NCBI RefSeq assembly: GCF_032452875.1
Contig: NC_083897.1
Location: 8,476,854 to 8,540,853 of the forward strand
Length of the DNA stretch: 64,000 nt
Reading direction: 5' to 3'
Source: Bos javanicus
Taxonomy: Eukaryota > Chordata > Mammalia > Artiodactyla > Bovidae
The position numbers and the translations under genes were made by a program. The notes beneath the pieces are model-generated. The model had not been told where the DNA came from and searched no databases. It was given only the letters and a program-made list of their open reading frames with translations. Shown in pieces: positions 12,298 through 23,414 of the stretch; positions within the stretch are counted from its first letter, which is position 1; every line of letters starts with the position of its first letter.

Positions 12298-13630
12298 GTA
12301 TGGTTTACTGTCCTTCTTTGATGGGCTTTGGAAGCTCAGGGCTATGAGTCGACCCTAGTCATAAACATACAGTTCTGTAAGAAAAATCCAAACAAGGAGA
12401 TCAAACCAGTCAATCCTAAAGGAAATCAACCCCGGATATTCATTGGAAGTACTGATGCTGAAGTTCCAGTACTTTGTCCACCTCTTGCGAAGAGTCAACT
12501 TATTGGAAAAGACCCCGATGCTGGAAAAGATTGAGGGCAGCAAGAGAAGAGAGCAACAGAGGATGAGGTGGTTGGATGGCATCACTGACTCAAAGGACAT
12601 GAGTTTGAGCAAATTCTGAGAGATAGTGAAGGACAGGAAAGCCTGGCGTGCTGCAGTCCATGGGGTCACAAAGAGTCGGATGAGACTGAGCGACTGAAGA
12701 ACAACAAAGAAAAATGCAACGAGAAAGCAGATGGAGCCGACACCCCAACTGAGGGGAGGCTGTTCCTATGCTATTGGATTTCCACATGCTATACTATAAA
12801 CTTTTAATAAAACTTTGCGGAAATATAAAAAATACTATGAGCCCACAACATTTTCATCTCTCTTTTCCCGTCTTGTTTTCCCAAGCCTGTTTTGTGGCTC
12901 CATAAGTACCATTTCACTTCACGAATTCAGACACAAATCATTTGAAATAAGGACAATTCTGAGAACATCTGGGTTTCTTCTTTACCTTTGCTTAGCAGAT
13001 AGTGTTCTCCCTTCAAGGGTGGAAAGGCTAATGTTAGGTTGCTCCACGCGATCCTGATTTCTGGATTTGTGACGCTTGAATTAATAAAATTTTATTGTAG
13101 CAAAGGAAAGGAGGTTAGTCGACTTTATTATTCCTCTAGTGCAAATTGTTAAATCTCTTGAGCAAAGCCGTTTTAATGGATATGTAAAGCTAATGACCGA
13201 ACACTAGCCAATGTCCTCAGCTGTCAGATTTGTGATAGCTGACATCTATTGAAAGGGGTTAATCATTTGTCTGAAGTAAGAGGATACGTGTTGATTGAAA
13301 CAATAAATATTTATGATAAAATGAAATGAGTTGTTATTTCCGTTTTTGACAGGACCCAAGCTCAGGCATAAACTGACAATTAGACTCAAGTGGTGAATTA
13401 AATTGAGTAGTTAGCTTTTTGAAAAGAAATGTAAATAGAACTCCAATTTACAAATTGGCTCGGTATTCTACTCTCTGTAACAGTTTTGAATACTAGTTGC
13501 TTGAGCTAGATCATGGGATTTTATCTTTGTGAACTTTATAAAGTGGGAAATTTTATAAGTTTGAGTTAACTTGTAATTTTAATAGCTTGTAAATTTATCT
13601 TTCCTTGATTTTGTTATTGTTTTTCTTTAG
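12298..13630 (+). other. SH2D1A: SH2D1A intron 3
   Basis: A 1.33-kb GT-AG intron holding one BovB 3' fragment near its 5' end. From 12717 to 13630 it is AT-rich unique sequence with no feature that I can support. Confidence 0.82.
12385..12715 (+). mobile_element. BovB LINE 3' fragment
   Basis: Sense-strand BovB end containing ggagatcaaaccagtcaat, gaggatgaggtggttggatg and ggggtcacaaagagtcgg, closing in an ACAACAA-rich tail. It starts 88 bp inside intron 3 of SH2D1A and is 5'-truncated. The open frames here are remnants of the LINE reverse-transcriptase C-terminus. Confidence 0.88.
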
Positions 13631-13671
13631 GAAGAAGAGACGATCCTGATGTCTTCCTGAAAACACCATGA
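13631..13671 (+). CDS. SH2D1A: SH2D1A (SAP) terminal coding exon 4
   Basis: Acceptor ttttctttag, then 41 coding bases ending in TGA at 13669-13671. With the split Gly it reads GRRDDPDVFLKTP, against GIREDPDVCLKAP recalled for human. The total length predicted with a human-size exon 1 is 128 residues, exactly the family length. This short C-terminal tail lies outside the SH2 fold and is the least conserved part of SAP. The exon is too short to stand out as an open reading frame. Confidence 0.93.
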
Positions 13672-13995
13672 AGAAAAGGAAAACACACCTTGTACTTTAT
13701 TTTCAATAATTTAAATATATGCTAAGTCTTATATATAATAGATAATACAGTTCAGTGAGCTACAAATGTATTTCTAAAAACCATCATAGCCCTGTAATGG
13801 AAGCATCTAGCATGATGTTAAAGCTGAAATGGACTTTTCGGATAATGAGGAGCTTTGAAATGAGGATTGGGGAAAAATAATTCCACAGATTATTTTCATT
13901 TATTATATTTACAAATGGGAAACGATTTAAAAAATGATACTTTATAAAAGATTAATGTCATTTCTTGCCAAATATAAATAAAAATAATCCTCAGT
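13672..13995 (+). other. SH2D1A: SH2D1A 3'UTR, proximal part
   Basis: Untranslated sequence after the SAP stop codon. It is AT-rich and free of recognisable SINEs. The first canonical AATAAA is at 13977-13982. The human 3'UTR is longer (about 1.7 kb from memory), so the transcript may continue to the AATAAA cluster near 14807-14858. Confidence 0.6.
13977..13982 (+). terminator. SH2D1A: Candidate SH2D1A poly(A) signal (proximal)
   Basis: AATAAA 306 bp after the stop codon. It is one of several candidates, and usage cannot be judged from sequence alone. Confidence 0.4.
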
Positions 13996-14699
13996 TTTTC
14001 TCAAAAGCACCATTTTTAGTGAAATATTATTTGATAGCTACTGATTTGAAAATGTCTTGCTTGATTATATGGCAGGAAGCTGGTTCGTGTCCTTCATCTT
14101 TGTCACGTGGGGTTCTGCATTAGGTATGATGTTGTAGGCTCTTTGGGGATTTTTGAAGCTATGCCCTGTGTGTTGGAAACAAGTGCTAGATAAACAGTGA
14201 AGAATTTCTCTTTAATTCTGAAAGCAACCTTCTTGCCTAGTCTTACCTAGTGTTCTGATGTTAGACAGTAAAATCCACAGACCAGTCTGGAGTTTAAAAA
14301 TCTTATACTTTAAATTACGCTCTAAATGTTTATTATATTTGATGCTATAGAATTGAAATTATATCACAAATCCAATGAAGTGGGCTTTACTTTTTTTCAT
14401 TTACCTCTACCGCAGTAGTTGCCACTCCATGTAAAACCTCATTTTGAAAGGGAGCTTTAGCAGTTGCGGCTCATTGGCCGTGGCTCGTGAGCAGCTGAGT
14501 TACAAGCCGTCTTCTATGAGGTGGCCAGACAAGGCCATCAGAAGTTTACAGGTGACATTAATTTTTAACAATTCCAAGTGATTGCAACCTAAGTGAGAGC
14601 CAAGATTTTACACAGTGATGGCTACTGGTATTTTCTTCTCACATTTATATTTTCACGACTCTTGCAGTTCGATTATATGTCAAGTTGCTTCAGGGCTCA

Positions 14700-14885
14700 G
14701 AGAATTCATTCACTCAGCAAACACAATAGGTACCCGCGTGGAGAAGTGAGAACACCTGGCCTCCCTGGTCAGGCAGCCCCTTGCCTAGTTGGACAAGAAA
14801 ACAGTCAATAAAAGATAATAAAGAAAGTAACAATAAAAACCAAGAAAGTAACAATAAAAGTTGATAAGTACATGGTAAGTGAGGG
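14700..14885 (+). repeat. L2-like fragment with a clustered AATAAA run
   Basis: Resembles the part of L2 that reads attcattcactcagcaaac followed by an acagtcaataaa block. It contains AATAAA at 14807, 14817, 14832 and 14853, two of them in a 21-bp tandem duplication (aagaaagtaacaataaaa at 14821-14838 and 14842-14859). It could serve as a distal SH2D1A poly(A) region. Confidence 0.5.
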
Positions 14886-14914
14886 TCCAATGTGTAGGTG
14901 GATTTGTCTTTTTT

Positions 14915-15815
14915 CTAAATGTTCTACTCCATTTATAGTTATAAAATATTGGATATTCCCTGTGTTTTACAATATATCCTTGTAGCGTATTTTATACAGA
15001 ATAGTTTGTACCTCAATTCCCTACGCCTTTACTTCCCCTCCCCCTCCCTCTTGTCATTGGTAATGACTAGTTTGTTTTCTATACCTGTTTGCTTTTTTAA
15101 TTTTTAAATTCACGAATTTGTTGTATTTTTAAGATTCTGCATATGTGACCCCATATGGTATTTGTCTTTCTCTGACTTGTTGCACTTAGCATAATACCCT
15201 TTAAGTACCCATGTTGCTGCAAATAACAACATTTCCTTCTCTTATATGCCTGAGTAGTATTCCATTGTATATATACTACATCTTCTTTATCCATTAATCT
15301 GTTGATGGACAGGTTGCTTCCATAGCTTGGCAATTATAAATAATGCTGCTCTGAACATTGGGGTGCACATATCCCTCGAATTCGTGCTTTTGTTTTTATT
15401 TGGATATATACTCCAAAGTGGAATTGCTGGATCATATGGTAGCTCTATTTTTAGTTTTTTTTGAGAAACCTCCATATTGTTTTTTCACAGTTCAGTTCAG
15501 TCGCTCAGTCGTGTCGGACTCTTTCCGACCCCATGAATCGCAGTATGCCAGGCCTCCCTGTCCATCACCAACTCCTGGAGTTCACTCAGACTCACGTCCA
15601 TCGAGTCGGTGATGCCATCCAGCCATCTCATCCTCTGTCGTCCCATTTTCCTCCTGCCTGCAATCCCTACCAGCATGAGTCTTTTCCAGTGAGTCAACTC
15701 TTCGCATGAGGTGGCCAAAGTACTGGAGTTTCAGCTTTAGCATCCGAAGAACACCCAGGGACTCCACCAATTTGCATTCTCACCGACAGTGTATGAGGGT
15801 TCCCTAGGTAGAGCT
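14915..15815 (-). mobile_element. L1M 3' end, reverse, split by a BovB
   Basis: Reverse-complement L1 3' sequence (gcatatgtgaccccatatgg, gagtagtattccattgtata, tggaattgctggatcatatg) covers 14915-15487 and resumes at 15763-15815 (caatttgcattctcaccgac). A minus-strand BovB fragment is inserted between the two pieces. It lies in the SH2D1A-TENM1 intergenic interval. Confidence 0.85.
15488..15762 (-). mobile_element. BovB LINE 3' fragment nested in L1
   Basis: The minus strand encodes the BovB C-terminus, including RQRMRWLDGITD and VMDREAWH. It interrupts the older L1M copy, so it inserted later. Confidence 0.88.
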
Positions 15816-17837
15816 GTCTCTAAAGGCAGAATGTGTTAATCCAAATATTTCAGCCTATAGTCCATAGGAAAAAGCAAAGTTTCTGTGTAAACTAGTGACT
15901 TGGAGTTCTGTGTTCTTCATGTGAGGTGGTGAGCTTGGTTAATAATTAGTGACCTGCTGAGACACAAAGCTACTCTCTCTGTTGGCAAGGTTTTCTGAGC
16001 ATTTAACTTGGATGCTATGGGATTGCAAAGGTGGAATATGGCCACAATGATGTATTTGTGTGCCAGTTACCATTTCTACAAGTAAAAGCATCACTTTAAT
16101 TTGTAAAGGAATTAAGAAAGCTGATTTTCAATATAAAATGCATATGTTTAAGTACTTTTAAAATATTTGTAGCTTGGGTTTAAATCTTAATAGGTATAAT
16201 TAATTTTTACCCTAACTTGTTCATTCTGGAATAATCCTAAAAGTATGAATTGTTTGCATGTTCCTTTACCAGAGTCTTTTTTGAAAAAACTTTTTTTTGG
16301 AATCATCTATGGTTTATCCTATTATAATAAAGTATTTGAAAGCTTTATTTTCCTAATTTGTCTTAAAATAATCCTTTCAAAAATATTCAAAGATAGGTGC
16401 TATTGATATACTAAATAAAGCATTGATGAAGTTCATCTTTTCTTATTGGACTAATTCACTGAAAAAGGTAAGTGCTTTTCTGATTTTGCTACTGTCAAAT
16501 TTTATAGTTGATGTGCCTACCCACTGTCTTCTTTTGCTGGCCTTTTACTCATCGTTTTTTTTTTTTTCCACTTTTTCTTTCCTGGCATGAGCATGCTTGC
16601 TATTTCCCAGTATATAATAGCTTGCACCTTTACAGAAAGGTCATATCCTTGCCATATCTAAAATATTGCCATGCTAACATATACCTATAATATGCTGAGT
16701 ACAGGCAGAAAAATGCACATATATTTCTACATGTACACCTTTCTTCAGGGGAAAAAAAAGTGTGTCAGCAAGCCCACGAGGAACATGACAGTTTATCAAA
16801 TACTTGTTCATTTCCTCTGAAATTTGTTCTTAAGGTCAGTAGGAAGACAAGCTTAGATAATTGTCCATTTGGCTGTTGCAGGCAGGGAAACTTTGTGGTA
16901 GTACATAGGGAGAATATGCCTATATTAACTCTGATTAACTCTTCTGGTATAAATCGAGGGCTGGGTTTAAGATATTATTTGTGGTAGAATGGATAGAGAT
17001 TTTAAAATGTGAGAACCAGCTTTAAAACCTGTTAAGAATGTTTAGATGTCAGCTTATGTTTTATTTGATTCACTTTATTGAGTTCAGAATCCAAAGTCTA
17101 TTAATAATAAAACTCAGATTTGCCCTTGAGCATGTCAAGGTTATGAGATGCCTAGTCTTCCTGTTAGTGGGCTATAAATTCAACTTTGGTGACTATGTTT
17201 GCCCTTGCAGTAAATGGGGCACCATAATTTTGCAGTTTGCACTCAGGGTGAAGTTAAACTGCCCAATTTGGACACTTTTATAATTTGGGCTCATTGGCCC
17301 AACTTGTAGTAAAAGGCTGGAATTTCATCATTAGGTCATTTGCTTTTTAAATGAATATTTTTATGTGGAAAGAATATAACAAACCTGATCGACTGGAGAG
17401 AGCCCATCAAAGTAACAAATGAGACTTGAATTTCCTTTTCGGCTTTGTCACTGATTATGCCAGTGATGTACAGTAAGTCAGTCTGTTGCTAGTATCGCAT
17501 TTGCCAAATAGGAATAAATAAATTAAATACATTCACAATAGTAATATTACCAAATGTTTAAATAGCATTGATATTCAAAGATCTCTGAAAGCGAGGGTGA
17601 CTAGGAAAGAAACATGGAGAAATCCCTTATTTCCTTTATAATTCTCTCAATGCACAAGCTCTGCTTTCTTTTTGAACTGAGGGTGAGATGCGTAGGTTGA
17701 AAAAACAATCTCCAGATGATACTAATATATCCCAGCTACACTCCCCACCCCCATTGCTTTTTTTGTTGATTGGTTGGGTTGAAACAATCAAGATTGTCTT
17801 CTGTTCTGTGAATCTTTTCAAGGTATCTCTATATATT
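15816..17837. other. Intergenic unique sequence
   Basis: AT-rich sequence between the two convergent genes. No repeat, exon or RNA gene that I can support. Poly-T runs occur near 16553-16567. Confidence 0.6.
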
Positions 17838-18073
17838 GGTACTCTTGCCTGGAAAATCCCATGGATGGAGGAGCCTGGTAGGCTGCAGTCCATGGGGTCG
17901 CTAAGAGTCAGACACAACTGAGCGACTTTACTTTCACGCGTTGGAGAAGGAAATGGCAACCCACTCCAGTGTTCTTGCCTGGAGAATCCCAGGGATGGGG
18001 GAGCCTGGTGGGCTGCTGTCTATGGGGTCGCACAGAGTTGGACAAGACTGAAGCGACTAAGCAGCAGCAGCAG
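17838..18073 (+). mobile_element. Bov-A2 SINE
   Basis: Two tandem Bov-A units (ttgcctggaaaatcccatgg and ttgcctggagaatcccaggg) are joined by an actttcacgcgttggagaagg linker and end in the characteristic (AGC)n tail at 18060-18072. Confidence 0.92.
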
Positions 18074-18167
18074 CTATATATTGGTGAATAAAAAAGCACA
18101 GGACATTTGAGAGTGGTGTAAATTCCAGGATTTCAAGCAAAGTGCAATAACAGCCTTTTGGATTGTC

Positions 18168-18235
18168 TTATTATATTATATTATAATATAATATATTATA
18201 TTATATATTATATATATTATATTATATTATTATAA
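18168..18235. repeat. AT-rich microsatellite (TATTATA)n
   Basis: About 68 bp composed only of A and T in interrupted ATTAT/ATAT units. Confidence 0.9.
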
Positions 18236-18790
18236 AGATGAATTTTGGAAAATCTGTTGGCCAGCTTTCCCAGTGTCACTTGTAAATGTCTTTTTGTGAA
18301 AAGTAAGTGCCAAAGGGCCATTGTAACTACCCAGGATTTTGGGCCTCAGAAGAGTTATTTTTTAGTCTCTCCTGATCGCCTCCCCTGGCCCATCCAATTC
18401 TTTGCCAGTGCATTGCGTTGCCTTGCTCTCCTAGCTCCCTCCCACCCCTGTTTTTCAATCCTTAATTTTCTTTCTATTGCTGAGAAAGGTATCAACAGGA
18501 GGGAGAACCTTTATAAGTCCTAGCCTAGAGGCTTTTAAACTTGAAACAGCTACTCTTCTTTTTTTATTAAATGGTCATTGGTGTCAGTGATCCTATATGT
18601 ATGAAAAATAAAAGTGAAAAGATGTCCTCTTACAATTAGTGCCTTTCTGATTTCTACACGTATACTTTAAAGATTATGCGGTTTTATTGCTCTATGTTAG
18701 GGAGCCACTTTTCAAATCTCAGGTGACCAGACTGACTTGAGAATGCAGTTTGGCGCATGAATAAAATGAGACACAGTGTTCATTTGTCAT

Positions 18791-18796
18791 TTTATT
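18791..18796 (-). terminator. TENM1: TENM1 poly(A) signal
   Basis: AATAAA on the minus strand is followed after about 12 nt by AACA (likely cleavage near 18777) and then by a GU/U-rich stretch, CTGTGTCTCATTTT. This is the usual arrangement of a vertebrate cleavage site. Confidence 0.6.
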
Positions 18797-19570
18797 TTTT
18801 AAAAATGAAATATTCAAAGTACTTTTTTGTTTCAAATATCAACACATAATGTTTAACTTTAAATATTTACAGCATGTTGTTGTGATGCTCTGTAGAAAAA
18901 TGCATGCTTCTGACCTGAAAGCCAGAGCAAAATGCAAAAGACCATTTAACTGCAGCCAGAGAACATGAACCTGTACAGTATCCAGTCACTTTTCAGCACA
19001 GGAGTGAGAGCAGGAATACAAAACTGGAACCTATTGTTTCCTAGCAACATGGCTCAGGCCATTATAACACAATTTCCAGTATGATTAGAACCTCTAACTG
19101 TTGTTATATAGAAACTGAAAATCTTGGCATACACTGTAAACACCTTTACTTCTCATGAGAAAGTAAGCAGCTAAAAAGAATATTTTTCTGACGTAAAGGC
19201 TATACTTCTCTTTTTCACCTTCTCTCTTACTGATGCTTTTGCCAGAAGAATAGTAAAGATTTAGACATTGTCATGAATCATACAATAAAATATTTTTCAA
19301 GGACACAATCTGATATACTAACATTTATTTAAGAGGTTAAAGTCCACCACTAAATCTAAGGAAAGATTTTTTTAACTGCCAAACACATTTCCTTTGACAA
19401 ATAATGTAAGATGACAACTGCCAAGACAAAATCCACAGCAAGTTTAACTCTAACTATTTTCAGTTACTGTTTAGGAAGTAATTTCTTCTTATACACAGTA
19501 GTATATTTGGTCCTTAATAGCTTTCACATGAAGGACACACTGGAACAGTCACCATTTTGTGGTTGAATTA

Positions 19571-19661
19571 TTTTTTGTTGTTTGTTGTTTTATTTTTTTT
19601 TTTTTTTTTTTTGCTTTTTTGTTTTTTTTTTGTTTTTGTGTTTTGTTTTTTTTTTTTTTTT
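19571..19661 (-). repeat. A-rich low-complexity tract in TENM1 3'UTR
   Basis: About 90 bp of poly-T on the plus strand, broken by single G and C, so (A)n-rich in the mRNA. No SINE body is attached on either side. Confidence 0.85.
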
Positions 19662-22600
19662 GCAGAATAAAGAACCTTACAGAAGGCTGTGGAAGAGCAG
19701 TCTGAGATCTGAAGTACTACTCAGGTCAGCTATGTGTATGTGAGTTCCTCCAAGAACACAAGAATGTTGCATCTAATCTGTAGCCTTCAGTTTTTCCAGA
19801 AGCTATAATACATTTCAGTCTCTCCAAAAGTTCCTTTCCACACTTGATTACTGTACTTTTGCTTCCATTACCACTGAACTCCATTACAATTGCCCTTACA
19901 GGAACATATCTTTATAAATGCAAAAACTGTCCTGACTCTCTTAGGTGATATTACAGTGGGGCCTGGTCTGGTTAAAAAAATTTGTTTCAAAAAAATGAAA
20001 GAGAAGAAAAAAGTAGTAGAAACAACATGATAGGATGCTTGAAACTGTGTCAATAGTAATAAAAAAAAAACCTTATGAAAATCAGAATTTAGTTGTATAC
20101 CTCTCTACGTAGCATGTGAATTCCAAATTATACATTGTTAAGTTTTCATATATTTGCTATGTTGTATATATTATGTTATATATATAGTCTATATATTATA
20201 GATCTTATAGATAAATTGACAGTAAAGGACACACTTATTTTATACATTATTTTGTTGGGTTAAAAATTAAACCCAATAAAGCCTATTTATATGGTGAGTG
20301 TTTTACTAAAAATTAGTATGAATTGGGCTTTATTTCCCTTTCCTTCAGGAGTCATGCTTCTAATCAGCAATGATTAGAATGACAACTAAAAATAAATATA
20401 TTTAAATGGCTGTTCAACTATGAACTTTTCAGCTCTTTTGGATCTCTAGACTGTAGTGCAAGAGTCAAAACAAAACAAAACCAACAAGTAAAATGGGCCT
20501 AACTAGGAAAAAGAAACAATCACGGAGTATTCCCTGCCTCCAGCCCAGAAGAGTCTTCATAGGAGAGCCCAACTGCTGTGCTCTCACTCAAGCTGACTTG
20601 AATGCTGTGTGGCTGTGTAGTAGTGTCAGCTGCATGTCTTCTGGGTATGAGAAATTCATGTATTTCTCTTTAAAATGCTTTTACTTTCATCAGGAAATGC
20701 AAACGAATTGTTCTTTCTTTAAACTTCAGAACTACAAGTCAGTAAAGGCATTCTTTGTATTCAGATGAACAGGAAGTGATGTATTCAATATCTCCACGTT
20801 CTTATTAAGAAATGACAAATGTTTCTCTTAGATTTACTACTCATTAGTGTGCTAACCTTTTGGGTTTTTTCCTCTTACCTCCAAAAAACTTTGGAAGTGG
20901 TAAAGAGAACAGTAATGGTTCAAGGCAGTATTAGAACCACAGCTGTTAGTGATAAAAAGTGCATTTCCTGACTATAATACAAATATAACTTTAAGAAACC
21001 AAAGGCACAAACTAAATAAATATGTATTACAAACTAGAAATGCACAGTTCAAGGTAATTACTATTAAGTAAAAGCTTCAAATACTTGTTTCTAATGGATA
21101 TTTAAAGCAGTTTGAAAATGATACATCATCAGTGAATTGCAAAAAAGTATAATTGCTTAAAATATAAGCAAAATAGACTCTAATATTGACATCTTGGATT
21201 AGTGATAAAATACATCATCACATTTATGAATGTACTCTCTATATACAGTTCATAAATCATTTTTCCATTGATTTAAAAGAACATCAGAGGTTCTAGGAAC
21301 TTAAGGTCCATTTTTAGGCTGGTGTGGAGGTATTCAAATTTTCAACAAGTTTGTGAGTAATTTTAGAATCCTGTCCTGATAAATACTATACCATTAACAC
21401 AGGCCTGATTCAGGGGAAAAAACTCCAATAGTATGGTTGTAGTCTGGATTAGTCATCTCTTGAGCTGGTGTCCTTCCAATTAAAAAGAGAGATGGGTTCA
21501 TCATGAATTCTCTCTCTCACAATATGTGTGTAAGAATGTGGTAACCCCAACCTGAAGGTTTTGAAAATGAAATGTTTGGATACACCCTCCCCTGCTGTCT
21601 GTGGGTCCTTGCCTTTGTCTCACTCTACTTTGTGTAGTTAGGAGTCAGACTCTTTAAAACCTTAATGTGAGCCTGGATTCTGACTGCATATTTCCCAAAA
21701 AGACAGTCATCACAAAGCAAGGCACTGACCCCACACTGCATTTAGGTAGTAGCTGGCAAGAGTCCAAACTGCGACATTCCATCACAAATTCTCCTTCAGA
21801 CACAGCAAATGTCCAGACTTGGTGATGAAAAGTGCTGAAGCTGGCTCAGGGGATTTCTCCACAGGCCACATTGTGCTGTCCTGTATTTTCATTTGTGGTA
21901 ACTCACAATTGCACAGCAGCTTACAAAATCTTTGTCACTGGGCACAAATCTCCCAGTTCACCAAGGGGCTTCTTGGATGACAGGATTCATACAGATTGAG
22001 AAATTGCAGCTGATATTAACACTAATCCTGATCTTTTTTTCTAAATTTTAAATGATCACAGAACAAAATAACCCTTCCTGGAAAATAGCTATTTTCCCAG
22101 GCAGGAGAGATGATTAAATAAATAATAAATGGGCAAAGACAGAGAACTGAAATAACTATCCATATAAATTATCTTAGTAAAAAATAGTCTGCCTCTCTAT
22201 AATTAGTTGAAATGTGTTAGGTTGGAAAGGGCTCAATTACATTTCCTGACTACGGCTGGGAGATGTTCACTACAGAACTGTACATTTGAAAGATAAATCT
22301 AAGTGGGGTAAACAACATGGCAGCAACTTTCGTGATGTTTAGTTTGGTCTTCCCACTGGTACTTTCCTTTCACCTTAATATTATGTCTTTTTTTTTTTTT
22401 TAAGATTTTGGCTCTTATGAATTTCTGCAGTAGTAGTGAGTGTAATGTATCGACATCAGAGGCATGTATGTCTGTGAAAGCCTTTTTTTTTTTGTATCAG
22501 AATCACACTTGGTAGTAAATTACCTTTCATGTGCACAAAACCATTGGATTAGTGTATAAATACTGAATCACGAATGTGAAACTATGACCAAAACACACCC

Positions 22601-23414
22601 TATATATAAATGAGAAATTCCTACTTGGGTTAATAAAAGCTATGTTTACATGACACCAATACAGCTGGACAACTGAGTACAAAATGTAGTCAAAACAGGT
22701 TGGGTGGGAGGAGTTTCATTGGCCAGCTGCCTTGGTATCATGTATACACAAGCAGATAGTGGCAATTGGGTTTGGTGACCACACCCACAGGGAAGTGTGG
22801 TAGACGGAACCCAGCCACCACACGCCAAAACACAGCACAACAACATGGCATTTATTTCAACAAGCAAGGAGGAATCATCAGGGAGGAAGGGTAAATGGGT
22901 CCTGATTCTAGGAGATGGTGGCCGAGGACATTTTACACTTCTTTTGAAGTTTCCTGTAACAGATCTGGAACACGTGAAAGAGCTGGTAGTCTTTCGAAAC
23001 ACACGGCTCAGATCCTATTGCACCACCTTTCAAATAGCCCGCAAGTTCTGCCAACAGCTGAGTATGTAACCTTGTGTCGCAACAGAGAACCTCGGGTTCT
23101 TGCTTTATATTTGAACATATGCATGGCTCAACAAATTGAAAGTGGTGCTTGCTGAAAACTTTTTTTTTAGTTGTTTGATTTCTACTTGTGTTATTTTGAA
23201 TACTGCCACACAAGAACTAAAAATCTGTCATTTCTTAAAGAGTTTAAACAAACAATATTAAAATACCATCTTCTGTCACATTGAAAGGCAGTTGGATATG
23301 TTTTTCCTCCATATTTACATATACAGAGTTCTGATCTAGAAAACCGATACAATAAACCATTGTATGTTTTAAAAACAGGCAGTCTTTGGTGACGCAAAGG
23401 CAGAGTTTTTTCTG

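Larger units (their letters stand above)
18777..23414 (-). other. TENM1: TENM1 3'UTR
   Basis: About 4.6 kb between the TENM1 stop codon and a good poly(A) site. I see no Bov-tA, Bov-A2, BovB, CHR, MIR or L2 copy between 18240 and 24480, whereas flanking intervals carry one every 1-3 kb. That agrees with a constrained transcribed UTR. Its size also fits the human transcript, which from memory has a 3'UTR of several kilobases. An A-rich tract (in mRNA sense) lies at 19571-19661. The exact 3' end is inferred. Confidence 0.75.
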
